A DNA stretch of 64,000 nt from Candidatus Melainabacteria bacterium (GTDB taxonomy: Bacteria; Cyanobacteriota; Vampirovibrionia; 2-02-FULL-35-15), in contig JAHFBF010000001.1 of NCBI GenBank assembly GCA_023250195.1, forward strand, positions 186,001 through 250,000, in the 5' to 3' direction. The notes below the pieces were generated by a model. That model made no database searches. It was given only the letters and a program-made list of their open reading frames with translations, and was not told the origin of the DNA. Below are positions 18,101 to 26,472 of the stretch, one piece after another (the stretch's first letter is position 1; every line of letters begins with the position of its first letter). Position numbers and translations under genes: made by a program.

Positions 18101-19216
18101 ATTTAGCAATTCACCTGTCGCAATAACCTGGTCTGTTGCTCCAACCCCAGTAAGTGTAGTTCCAGTTCCTTTAATAAGAATAGGTTCTATATCTACCAAG
18201 GAAGTGGCATTTACACCACCTGCTAATGTTGCTGTGTCAAAAGCATAAACTCTTGTATTTGAACTAATTGACCCTAAAGCTAACAGGTTAGCACTAGCTG
18301 TACCAGATTTGTCATATAACTCTGTTGAATCATCATCAGCATCTAACACTGCTTCTATCTTGCCTGCTGTTGAAGCTACTGTACAGAGATTTATTGTTCC
18401 ACTTAATCCTGGAATTGCTGCTGCCGCTGCTGGGGTAGCAACACCGCCTGTTGTTCCTATACCACTGGGTGGGCTGGAATCTAATGTGGCTTGTAATGTA
18501 CCACTGAGAGCACCATTTCCAGATGGTGCTATTGCAATACCTAAACCAGTAATTGTAACTGTAGCTAAGTTACTACCTGTGCCTGATTTTGGATATGTTT
18601 CATTTCCTGCTGTAAGACCACTTGCTGAGTCAGCGTCTCTTGAAATTGCAACAACAGCTCTTCCAATACCTGCTGTTCCTGCTGTTACAACACCTACGTT
18701 AATTCCAAGTGGAGTATCTGTTGTACCATTTGTAGAATCTTGAGAGGAAGCATTTGAAATCGTTGCGTTTGCTGGATCAAGTCTATTACTTTGTCCTGAT
18801 GTAGTGTCTTCAAAGCCAGGCACTATAACAAAGTTTGTACCAGTTGGTGGGACAAATGAAAATACGTTACCGATTACATCGCCATTAGTACTAATAGAAC
18901 CAGCTAATGTAGCTCGTGTATTTCCATTTTGGGCAGCTGCTGTAGTAGTTCCTGCTGTTGCTGATGCATCCACCCCTGGATTAAATTCTGATGCAGTCAA
19001 AGTAAGCTGAATCGTACCGATATTGTAAACCGTAACTAATGCACCATTTGCAACAGTGCCTGCGTGTTGGAAGCAGGTTCCTGTTGTTGGTGATGTAAGT
19101 GTTACTGCTGCTTGAGCACTTGGCCCAAAAAGCGATAAGAGATTTGAAAGCATAAGCGCAAAAAGAAACGTTAGCGCAATTCCTCGCTTAGTTTTCTTTG
19201 ATGAAATCAATTTCAT
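15122..19216 (-). CDS. Large Ser/Thr/Ala/Gly-rich secreted protein, probable S-layer or sheath protein
   Basis: 1364 residues. A Sec signal peptide is clear: basic start MKLISSKKTKRG, hydrophobic core, cleavage at AQA-A near residue 37. The mature part is almost wholly low-charge beta-prone sequence rich in Ser, Thr, Ala, Gly and Val, with about ten widely spaced cysteines. Near the C-terminus is an Ig-like unit (NVVTVTGTAGAVDGGAQVVV), then a segment IAGADGKVSIAEVLSFV resembling an EF-hand, then a helical tail. No catalytic motif was found. Codon choice and base composition differ from the flanking genes. AAGGAG ribosome site, consensus-like promoter and strong terminator suggest high expression. 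S-layer or sheath function is inferred from composition and context. It stands divergent to the glycosyltransferase array and is the best candidate substrate. Confidence 0.75.
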   Translation of the reverse strand: MKLISSKKTKRGIALTFLFALMLSNLLSLFGPSAQAAVTLTSPTTGTCFQHAGTVANGALVTVYNIGTIQLTLTASEFNPGVDASATAGTTTAAAQNGNTRATLAGSISTNGDVIGNVFSFVPPTGTNFVIVPGFEDTTSGQSNRLDPANATISNASSQDSTNGTTDTPLGINVGVVTAGTAGIGRAVVAISRDADSASGLTAGNETYPKSGTGSNLATVTITGLGIAIAPSGNGALSGTLQATLDSSPPSGIGTTGGVATPAAAAAIPGLSGTINLCTVASTAGKIEAVLDADDDSTELYDKSGTASANLLALGSISSNTRVYAFDTATLAGGVNATSLVDIEPILIKGTGTTLTGVGATDQVIATGELLNAITSAGLTPSGSALDLTTYFNNSVAAPITIAFADDNASATTAVLGVDIIIGGSTAGATPSQAGFAATQAGRSGFLGALRAATFDSAAITTTNATYQVTGTSWGVVSVNGGAVASVQEGQTAGGAALGGFNQTAGNTTEPFNSTFIDLRLECGTSTNPVAGWFALVNSAAVAVGTTDGLNQIIRATQAGNSFVVNSATTLFTQALTNIGGSNPVNATSLAFSPWTGTNISQTSGNALLYASCVNNTLTLLPISNGFDNVRDIIAVTPRIQVTNISSTFATDVNLIAEISGNNLTGSTTLTLAKLVGALASSSTSTGGSNLASAQGVALASNSQLGVTCSSGGESSVVLSGVSTGTFDAAVTGACTGATIASPSALFTGGVGNSVSGNTVVDGSSVVQGEGRGILVKETTNTGFNELVSQVGGGSQGTVFEVSLPSGCDVIDDRDDNNTAVSTTSATGGNDVTRTTITSTAGLSAAVSAGGSGDAAITNANVVEPATGSTPAKLRFRIASGLGGATDSAVRDAILFRLDSQDIFCPTAVTGDLMGAVVANNKVSGATVTASLGTANFGTAKQAATFVFGNDTANSTKGEVSTNSMTGATPRLSGGSASTSHTFTVAETDPKSIPIGGRTSARNLDPDNSVLSTVLSKGQIWVVPSSASGFSAAPVAADVSFSDTSLVVDGNPLLVTSSTVDANAPIGTLIIGVKRNTATGAADPATSTTTITVKNAVLSAAISSTTDLAASVEFFSQDGGVVVNTPGIASGNSASTPTVFTPFAPASTKAFTQLNGATAATAALQLGTGSLANQLLTSRLTSEGTPQITTFAKVLAAGSLKNADSSKITASAAALSSSGSPSTDNVVTVTGTAGAVDGGAQVVVTTGASTTYDTTTVTASEDGSFTAKLRGDCATATSITVNAAEQVSGTKTTAATKTAICGGGGSGQSVDDIFNQIAGADGKVSIAEVLSFVSSNGGLSAVVTAGGNTLQAVIKAAKSALGLS

Positions 19217-19455
19217 TAATTTCTACTCCTTCATTTTTATTGTTAACTATTTTGTAACTTTTAGAATAACTTTTTTGTGTTCAGGCCAAATGCACTTTGA
19301 AATCTTAAAAAACTTCAAATTCATTTTTCCTTAACCACGCCAAAATAAAGAATACAACAGTTTGTTTGAACTTCAACCAAATCATAAAGTTCCAGTTAAC
19401 ATCAATAAATTCACAGAAAATAGTATGACAGATTTGTGATCTTGATTTTCATAGC

Positions 19456-19483
19456 ATTGTAGGGTGTTTTCTAACAATGACAA
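19456..19483 (-). promoter_or_regulatory. Probable promoter of the large surface protein gene
   Basis: On the minus strand, TTGTCA (19478-19483) and TACAAT (19456-19461) are separated by 16 bp, close to the sigma-70 consensus. The start codon is about 240 bp downstream, so the mRNA would have a long leader, as is common for S-layer genes. Confidence 0.5.
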
Positions 19484-19514
19484 GCATTTTCCTAATTGGA
19501 ATACTTGTATTATT

Positions 19515-19543
19515 TTGACAACTTTTAGGAGAAGTCCTAGCTA
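19515..19543 (+). promoter_or_regulatory. Possible promoter of the glycosyltransferase array
   Basis: A consensus TTGACA (19515-19520) with a weak -10 TAGCTA (19538-19543) at 17-bp spacing. The -10 is poor, so this is tentative; it is the best plus-strand candidate before the 36-kb run. Confidence 0.35.
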
Positions 19544-19643
19544 AACCATTTGTCAAAGTTCTAAAAATCCAATGTTTTATATCAAGTATTTAGTCAGACA
19601 ATTCTTATATCACCTTTAGGATATATAAATCTGAAAAGAAGAA

Positions 19644-21632
19644 ATGACTAAGAGAGAAAACAATAAAAAAAAAGTTATTAGCTATTTACTCGGGACAGTA
19701 TTTCTAGTCTTTTTTATATATTCTTTTTCACTATTCAGGCCATGGCAGCCTTTTGATGAAAGACTTTTTTATAATGAAGAGTTTTTACCTATCCCTCAAT
19801 CATTCAGTGAAGTATTTGAAATTATTAATTCATTTGTTTTAAACAGCCACATTATTTCAACAAATACTTTTTTTTCAAATCACCTTTTACTAAGAAGCGA
19901 TCCTGTAGCATGGTCAATATTAACTTTTATTTTTTTCTTCTTTAAGAAGAATGCTCTTCTTTATCATATCTTTCAGCTTTTTATACATCTGACAAACACT
20001 ATTCTCGTATGGCTTACTTTCTATAACCTGACAAAATTAAAAGACAATAAATCTTATTCACTTAACAACTATGACTATTCTTTAATTTCGATTCTTACAG
20101 GACTCTGGAGCCTTCACAGCATAAATACCGAAGCTGTTCTACTGGTTACAAACTGGAATCCACTTTTAATTTACACCTCTTCTTTTGGTTTCATACTCTA
20201 TGAAACATATAAAAGTACTAACAAAAAATTGGGGATTTCATTCGTTGAAATAATGTTGATTCCTATATTATTTTATTTTGCAATGTCACTAACTGAATTG
20301 GGATACACTTTGCCATTGGTCCTTTTTTTAATAACGTTTAGCTTATCTCTTAAAACAAACATTCCAATAAAAGATTCAATAAACATCTCATTAAAAAGAA
20401 CAGCTCCATATTTTATCGGACTTGGATTATTTTTAATATCTCAATTAATAAAACCAGACTCATCTATTACTAATTTATATACAGCACAAAAATCAATCTA
20501 TCCATTTGTAGAGAGGAATTTGTGGCTTACACCTCAAATTTTTATGGGATTTTTAAACCTGTTATTCTTTCCTAAAACTCTATCAACATACCAATCAAAT
20601 TTAATTCATCTATCTGAGAGCCTTTTTAACCCTTACTCAATTTTCTGTACCTTAATATATCTTATTTTTCTAATAATTCCTGTTGTTTTGTTTATATTAT
20701 TTAAAAAATCAAACGATAAGTTTTTATGTCCTTTAGCATATTGCTTTTATTTTGTACTTTTCCCATTTCTTCATATACTTACCCCTTCATACTGTTTAAT
20801 TGCAGATAGATATTGTTATTTCCCTTTATTTTTCCTTTTGCTTTTTATATATCAGTTGTTTCTTAACTTTAACAAAGGAAAGAGCTTAAAACCTCTAATA
20901 TTTTTCTTTCTTAGCTTTTTAATTGTTTTTATCCTAAGAACATATATAAGAATAAATGAATGGAATAATCCTCATACATTCCTCCAATCAGCAATAAATG
21001 CAGATAAAAACCCTCTTTATAAAGCATATAAACTTATAATTTTTGCAAAAAACTTTGCTGACAAAAAAAACGAATCCCTAGAAGAAAGCTTAAGACTGTT
21101 AGATATAAGCAAAAAAACATTAGAAAAAAACATTGGAAATCCTATTAATGAGCCACTTACACTTAAATCATATGGACTCGATTCAAAGTCTTTACTCTTA
21201 AAAACTGTTTTTTTAATTGCAACTATAAAAAATGATTATTATAAAGAAGAGCCTAAAACCACATTGTCGTTTTATGAACCCTATATAAAAGAATATCTTG
21301 ATTTGGCTGGAATAAATCATTTAGCACTATATGCTTCAATACTTGCAAAAGACGGGCAGTTAAATAATGCAAAAAAAGTACTTGAATATGCACTACAGAA
21401 ATTCTCTTACTCTCCAGAAATAATGAAATCTCTTGCTAACTTTTATTTCTATGAAAAGGATTTTAAAAGATTAGGAAAAATATTAAGTCAAGCATATAAA
21501 CTTTTTCCTAATGACAAAGATTTTATTAGAATGTTTTATAGCTATTACAAATCAATAAATGATAGAGAGAATGAAGCCAGATTTGCATATTTAATTAGAC
21601 TAAGAGAACATTTAACAGTTACTATTAAATAG
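19644..21632 (+). CDS. TMTC-like GT-C membrane glycosyltransferase, array member 1
   Basis: 662 residues. TM1 (about 12-31) is followed by the acidic pair Asp38-Glu39 (PWQPFDER), as in the first extracytoplasmic loop of PMT-like GT-C enzymes. Then come LRSDP, LYHIFQLFIHLTNT, HSINTEAVLLVTNW (~158-171), ERNLWLTPQIF, LSTYQSN and ADRYCYFP (~387). These match the order of motifs in eukaryotic TMTC proteins, which are O-mannosyltransferases with TPRs. After about 11 helices comes a soluble domain with the array signature YGLD (510-513) and TPR-like helices. It ends just after the AYLIRLREH motif, so it lacks the extra TPRs of members 2 and 3. An A9 run occupies codons 7-10. The next gene starts at the base after its stop. 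Acceptor and sugar are unknown. Confidence 0.8.
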   Translation: MTKRENNKKKVISYLLGTVFLVFFIYSFSLFRPWQPFDERLFYNEEFLPIPQSFSEVFEIINSFVLNSHIISTNTFFSNHLLLRSDPVAWSILTFIFFFFKKNALLYHIFQLFIHLTNTILVWLTFYNLTKLKDNKSYSLNNYDYSLISILTGLWSLHSINTEAVLLVTNWNPLLIYTSSFGFILYETYKSTNKKLGISFVEIMLIPILFYFAMSLTELGYTLPLVLFLITFSLSLKTNIPIKDSINISLKRTAPYFIGLGLFLISQLIKPDSSITNLYTAQKSIYPFVERNLWLTPQIFMGFLNLLFFPKTLSTYQSNLIHLSESLFNPYSIFCTLIYLIFLIIPVVLFILFKKSNDKFLCPLAYCFYFVLFPFLHILTPSYCLIADRYCYFPLFFLLLFIYQLFLNFNKGKSLKPLIFFFLSFLIVFILRTYIRINEWNNPHTFLQSAINADKNPLYKAYKLIIFAKNFADKKNESLEESLRLLDISKKTLEKNIGNPINEPLTLKSYGLDSKSLLLKTVFLIATIKNDYYKEEPKTTLSFYEPYIKEYLDLAGINHLALYASILAKDGQLNNAKKVLEYALQKFSYSPEIMKSLANFYFYEKDFKRLGKILSQAYKLFPNDKDFIRMFYSYYKSINDRENEARFAYLIRLREHLTVTIK

Positions 21633-24092
21633 ATGGCTAAATTAATAAAAACCCAGCTTAAAGCTAAAAAGAAAAACTCTTTTTTTACTTCTCCAGGCTT
21701 TTTATACCTTGTCGGAACAGTTTTTATAGTTTTTTTTGTTTATTCTTTTTCATTATTCAGACCATGGCTTCCATTTGATGAAAGGCTAATTTATAAGGAG
21801 ACTTTTTTCCCAATCCCTACAAGATTTGAAGAAATTTCTGAAATTATTAATTCTTTTATTTTGAAATCTCATATTCTTTCAATGAATAGCTTTTTTTCAA
21901 ATCAGACTACCCTTCGCTCCAACCCAATAACTTTTGGATTAATAGTTTTTGTTTCCTTCTTTTTTAAGAAACATGCTTTTCTCTATCACCTGCTACAGCT
22001 TTTTATTCATTTAATCAACACTGCAATGGTCTATATACTGCTTAAAAAGACCATTTCAATTTTGGCTCGCAACCAATCAGTTTTAAATAACAATTTTATT
22101 AATTTAACTGCTTCACTATTTACTTTGCTGTGGGGATTACACAGTGCAAATACAGAAGCTGTATTACTGGTAACAAACTGGACTGCTCTACTAACATATA
22201 CATTCTGTTTTTGCTTCCTTCTATATGAGATTTCAAAAATTGAAAAAAACATATTTTCCACAAGTAAAAATCAGACAATATTGATTTCACTACTGTTTCT
22301 TATATTGATGTTCTTGACAGAATACGGTTATACACTACCTGCAATAATATTTTTCATGGTTATTGCCTATAGCATAAGGAATTCTAAATCTATAAAAGAG
22401 TCAGTTGTAAGTGCAACAAAGGTGTCTATGCCATATTTCATTGGTTTGTTTTTATTCTTTTTACTTTCAGTTTTTAAATCAGGTTCTGCCATAAATAACA
22501 TTATTGCCAGTCAAGGGAAGCCATCATTTGCTGTATCTGAGTTTGTTGAAAGAAATCTCTGGTTTGTCCCGCAAATATTCATCCACTTTTTAAAATTGCT
22601 TATATTCCCTAAAATACTTTCTCTATACCAGTCAAATCTTGTTCATTTGTCTAATAATCTCATTACGCCCTATTCGATTTTTTGTTCTTTATCTTATGCT
22701 TTATTTCTCTTTATGCCCTTAATTTTATTGTTCTTATTTAAGAAAAAGATTCATGGTTTTATCTATCCATTAATCTATGTATTTTACTTTTCTGTTTTTC
22801 CTTTTTTACATATTATTACTCCGACTTACTGCTTAAGTGCTGACAGATATTGTTATTTCCCTTATTTTATTCTTTTATTTATTTTGATTCAGCCCTTTTA
22901 TTTATTGTTTAGTGGGAAAAATCAAACTATTTTAAAACCATTATTTATTACTGCTTCATGTTTTATTCTAATTTTTGGAGTTAGAACCTTAATTAGGATT
23001 CAGGAATGGAATGATCCTTATAAACTTTATAGTTCAGCCGCTAAAGCTGAAAAAAATCCTCTCTATAAAGGTCAAAGACTGATTATCCTTGCAAATTATG
23101 TTGGTGAAAAAGGCAGTCAAATACAAATGGAAAATTTCCTTCAGGACAGCCTTAAATCACTAAATAAAGCCCTGGAAAAATTCAAGCATGAAAAAGAGCA
23201 GTCTCCAAATCAACCATTGACTTTAAAGTTATATGGTTTAGATTATAAAACTTTAATACTAAAAACTGCTTATTCGATTGCAACTATTAAAAATGACAAT
23301 TATCAAGAACCACCAGAACAAATTCTAGATTTTCTCAATCCTTATTTCAAAGACAATCTTAAAATTGCCGGGATAACACAAATTATCTTATATTCCGAGA
23401 TTCTTTTAAAAGCGGGATTGTTAGACAAAGCTAAAAAAGTACTTGAATATGGATACAGAAAATTTAATTACTCTGATGAAATTTTAAATACGCTAGCTGA
23501 ATACTATATGTTTTATGAAAAAGACCTTGATAAAAGCTTTAAAATTTTACAACATGCTTACAATTTATTTCCTAACAATGTGCAAATTTTAGATAAGTTT
23601 TTAAAATATTACGAACAAAAGAATGATCCCATAAATCAGGCAAAAATCGCTTATCTAATTGGACTAAGAAGACATTCTCCTAAACATTATCAGCTTTCGG
23701 CTAAAATTTACCTTGATTTAAACCAATTACAACTTGCAAATAAGGCACTTAGAAAATCAATTCGTTTAAATAGCGAGGATCCTCTTACGTTGCTCCTTAC
23801 AAGCAGGTATTTGGATCTAACCGGTCAAAGAAATAAAATCTTAGGGGTACTTAACACTGCTCTTATCTTAAGCAATAAATTAGGGAATAAACAGGATTTA
23901 AATGTTACAAAAAGCATTTTAATTAGTTTAATTAACCTTCATGCAAACCTTGGAAATATAAGTAATGCAAAACAATTTTTAAGTGTATTTGAAACAATAA
24001 AGAATCTAACTCCACTGGATAGATTACAAGTTCAGTCTACAAAAAAATTAATAGAAGATATTGAAAAAAATGGCAAAGTCACCAAAAGATAG
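21633..24092 (+). CDS. TMTC-like GT-C membrane glycosyltransferase with long TPR tail, array member 2
   Basis: 819 residues, the longest of the set. A basic N-terminal tail of ~20 residues precedes TM1; the acidic pair is Asp49-Glu50. Other landmarks are TLRSNP, HSANTEAVLLVTNW, ERNLWFVPQIF, LSLYQSN, ADRYCYFP and IQEWNDP. The soluble part carries LYGLDYKTLILKTAYSIA and AYLIGLRRHS (~670). About 140 further residues follow, with TPR-type units (for example NPLTLL-like SEDPLTLLLTSRYLDLTG). It is closest to members 1 and 3. The start abuts the previous stop with no spacer, and the end overlaps member 3. Confidence 0.8.
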   Translation: MAKLIKTQLKAKKKNSFFTSPGFLYLVGTVFIVFFVYSFSLFRPWLPFDERLIYKETFFPIPTRFEEISEIINSFILKSHILSMNSFFSNQTTLRSNPITFGLIVFVSFFFKKHAFLYHLLQLFIHLINTAMVYILLKKTISILARNQSVLNNNFINLTASLFTLLWGLHSANTEAVLLVTNWTALLTYTFCFCFLLYEISKIEKNIFSTSKNQTILISLLFLILMFLTEYGYTLPAIIFFMVIAYSIRNSKSIKESVVSATKVSMPYFIGLFLFFLLSVFKSGSAINNIIASQGKPSFAVSEFVERNLWFVPQIFIHFLKLLIFPKILSLYQSNLVHLSNNLITPYSIFCSLSYALFLFMPLILLFLFKKKIHGFIYPLIYVFYFSVFPFLHIITPTYCLSADRYCYFPYFILLFILIQPFYLLFSGKNQTILKPLFITASCFILIFGVRTLIRIQEWNDPYKLYSSAAKAEKNPLYKGQRLIILANYVGEKGSQIQMENFLQDSLKSLNKALEKFKHEKEQSPNQPLTLKLYGLDYKTLILKTAYSIATIKNDNYQEPPEQILDFLNPYFKDNLKIAGITQIILYSEILLKAGLLDKAKKVLEYGYRKFNYSDEILNTLAEYYMFYEKDLDKSFKILQHAYNLFPNNVQILDKFLKYYEQKNDPINQAKIAYLIGLRRHSPKHYQLSAKIYLDLNQLQLANKALRKSIRLNSEDPLTLLLTSRYLDLTGQRNKILGVLNTALILSNKLGNKQDLNVTKSILISLINLHANLGNISNAKQFLSVFETIKNLTPLDRLQVQSTKKLIEDIEKNGKVTKR

Positions 24093-26472
24093 TAATACAA
24101 AAAAGAAAGAGTTAACAGATTTTTCAGTTATGTTTTATTTGTCAGCTGTAATTTTAATTGTTTTTTTAGTGTATTCATTGTCACTTACACGAGGATGGAT
24201 ACCATTTGATGAAAGTTTTTTTTATAATCAGGAGTTTCTCCCTTTTCCTTTATCAATCAATGAAATACCTGAAATCATCCGTAATTTTGTTTTAAATGCC
24301 CATATCATATCTATGAATTCTTTTTTTTCAAACCTTGTTACGCTTCGTAATGACCCCTTGGCATGGTCAATACTTGTATTCATCTTCTACTTTTTCAGAG
24401 ACAACGCTTTCCTTTATCACTGTCTTTTGCTTTTTATACATCTTCTTAATACTACCCTTGTCTGGTTTATTTTTTTATCCACCTCTAAATTCCTTTTTTC
24501 TTCCAGTAAAACTTCTCCACTAAGTCCACATTTTCTTATCCTTATAGCACTACTTACTACTATCTGGGGTGTTCATAGTGCAAGTTCAGAAGCTGTTTTA
24601 CTCACCACTAACTGGAATGCCCTTTTAATTTACTCATTTTGCTTTGGATTTATTCTGTATGAAATATTAAATATTACAAAGAAGAGATTTGAGGTTTCAA
24701 AATTTGAAATGATTTTTATTCCATTATTATTTTTTCTTGCAATGTCTATTGTTGAGTTTGGGTATACGTTACCTGTTATTTTATTTTTTATGATCTTTGC
24801 TTTTTCACTTAAGATTACTGATTCTACAAAAGATTCACTAATTATTTCATTAAAAAGGACTTTGCCATATTTTATTGGTTTAGCTTTATTTGTAATTTAT
24901 TTACTGATAAAACCAGGCTCTTCATTTATAAACCTTTTTAGCACCCAAAAATCAATTTATTTATTTCTTGAAAGAAACCTTTGGCTTACACCTCAAATTT
25001 TTATACATTTCTTAAAACTTTTATTTTTCCCAAAGACATTATCCGCTTACCAGTCAAATTTAATTCACTTATCCGATGAACTCTTTAGTCCATATTCAGT
25101 CTTTTGTTTTATTGCTTATTTATCTTTCTTAATATTGCCTATTGTTTTATTTATCTTATTTAAAAAATCAAAAAACAGATTTTTATGCCCCTTAGTCTAT
25201 TGTTTTTACTTTGCAATTTTTCCTTTTATCCATATTCTTGCACCAACCTACTGTCTTGGTGCAGATAGATATTGTTATTTCCCCTCGTTTTTACTTATAT
25301 TTTTTATATTAAATAGCTTATTTTCTTCGAAGCAAAAAAAATCAAAGTTATTAATAGCACTACTGTCCTGTATTTTATTAACTCTTGGTACAAGAACCTT
25401 TATAAGAATACAGGACTGGCGAAATCCCATATCCTTCTATAACTCAGCTATAAAAGCAGACAAAAAATTTTTATATAAAGGACTCAAATTTTTATTACTT
25501 GCGGATTTCTTTGACTCTCAAAAGATGAAATCTCAGATGGATGATTCCATTAAACAAGCCCTGAGTGAATTTAATATTGCCATGAAAGACCTGAAAAGCT
25601 TAAAAGAAAAACATCCTACACAACTACTTACCCTGAGACTTTATGGGCTTGATTATGATTCACTCTTATTAAAAACTGCCCATGGAATTGCCATTATAAA
25701 AAAAAGTTATTTAAAAGATTCTATTTCTGACATTGTTCATTTTTTTGAGCCTTATATAGAAAAAAGATTGGACTATTCAGCTCCTAATGAAATTGCTTTT
25801 TATGGAGACATCTTATTAAAAAATAGTGAGTTTGAAAAAATTAAATACGTCTATGAATATGGTTATAAAAGGTTTCCTTTTGTTTTAGATATTAGTCTGC
25901 CACTTGCAGATTTTTATTTAACTCATGAAAATAATCCGGATAAATCCTTTCAAATTTTACAAGAGTCATATAAGTATTACCCCAACAAGGGGATGCCTAT
26001 GTATAAGCTCTTAAAGTATTATGAACAAAAAAATGACCTTGGAAATCAAGCTGAGTTTGCATACTTACTTGGCTTAAGAGATCACTCTATAGAAAGCTAT
26101 CAACACGCTGCTCAGATGTACCTGGATTTAAATAAATTAGCAAATGCAAAAAAAGCTCTAACTAAACTAATACTGCTTAATCCAAATAATCCATTGACAT
26201 TACTACAACTAAGTCGTTATATGGATTTGATGGGAGATAGGACCAGAATTTTGGATACACTAAATAAAGCTTACTTTTTAAATAAAAGGACAAACACAAA
26301 TGAAGCATTTATCACAAAAGCTATTTTAGTAAGCCTAATCAATGTAAATTACCGTTTTGGGAATCTGGAAAATGCAAAGAAGTATTTGTATGAGTTAGAA
26401 ACTATGAAAGATTTATCACTAGATGACATTAGACAAATTAAATCTGTAAAAGAGAGACTTGAAATTAAATGA
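24070..26472 (+). CDS. TMTC-like GT-C membrane glycosyltransferase with long TPR tail, array member 3
   Basis: 800 residues from the ATG at 24070; a TTG at 24061 would add three residues and is less likely. The start lies 23 bp inside member 2. Landmarks: Asp47-Glu48 in IPFDES, TLRNDP, HSASSEAVLLTTNW, ERNLWLTPQIF, LSAYQSN, ADRYCYFP, RIQDWRNP. The soluble region has LYGLDYDSLLLKTAHGIA, AYLLGLRDHSIESY and, beyond it, two or more TPRs (NPNNPLTLLQLSRYMDLMG). It shares subgroup features with members 1, 2 and 4 (YQSN rather than DQT, and ADRYCYFP). Confidence 0.8.
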   Translation: MAKSPKDSNTKKKELTDFSVMFYLSAVILIVFLVYSLSLTRGWIPFDESFFYNQEFLPFPLSINEIPEIIRNFVLNAHIISMNSFFSNLVTLRNDPLAWSILVFIFYFFRDNAFLYHCLLLFIHLLNTTLVWFIFLSTSKFLFSSSKTSPLSPHFLILIALLTTIWGVHSASSEAVLLTTNWNALLIYSFCFGFILYEILNITKKRFEVSKFEMIFIPLLFFLAMSIVEFGYTLPVILFFMIFAFSLKITDSTKDSLIISLKRTLPYFIGLALFVIYLLIKPGSSFINLFSTQKSIYLFLERNLWLTPQIFIHFLKLLFFPKTLSAYQSNLIHLSDELFSPYSVFCFIAYLSFLILPIVLFILFKKSKNRFLCPLVYCFYFAIFPFIHILAPTYCLGADRYCYFPSFLLIFFILNSLFSSKQKKSKLLIALLSCILLTLGTRTFIRIQDWRNPISFYNSAIKADKKFLYKGLKFLLLADFFDSQKMKSQMDDSIKQALSEFNIAMKDLKSLKEKHPTQLLTLRLYGLDYDSLLLKTAHGIAIIKKSYLKDSISDIVHFFEPYIEKRLDYSAPNEIAFYGDILLKNSEFEKIKYVYEYGYKRFPFVLDISLPLADFYLTHENNPDKSFQILQESYKYYPNKGMPMYKLLKYYEQKNDLGNQAEFAYLLGLRDHSIESYQHAAQMYLDLNKLANAKKALTKLILLNPNNPLTLLQLSRYMDLMGDRTRILDTLNKAYFLNKRTNTNEAFITKAILVSLINVNYRFGNLENAKKYLYELETMKDLSLDDIRQIKSVKERLEIK

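Larger units (their letters stand above)
19217..19643. other. 427-bp divergent intergenic region
   Basis: No gene was found here. It carries a good minus-strand promoter for the surface protein (long ~240-base leader), a weaker plus-strand promoter candidate for the glycosyltransferase run, and a small hairpin-capable AGGAGAAGTCCT. The AAGGAG ribosome site of the surface protein and an AAGAAG site for the first glycosyltransferase lie at its two ends. Confidence 0.7.

Noticed and set aside
15795-19010. Many long plus-strand frames opposite the large surface protein gene
   Set aside because: They lie antisense to a gene with signal peptide, ribosome site and terminator, and arise from its skewed codon use; none has a ribosome site or recognisable family.
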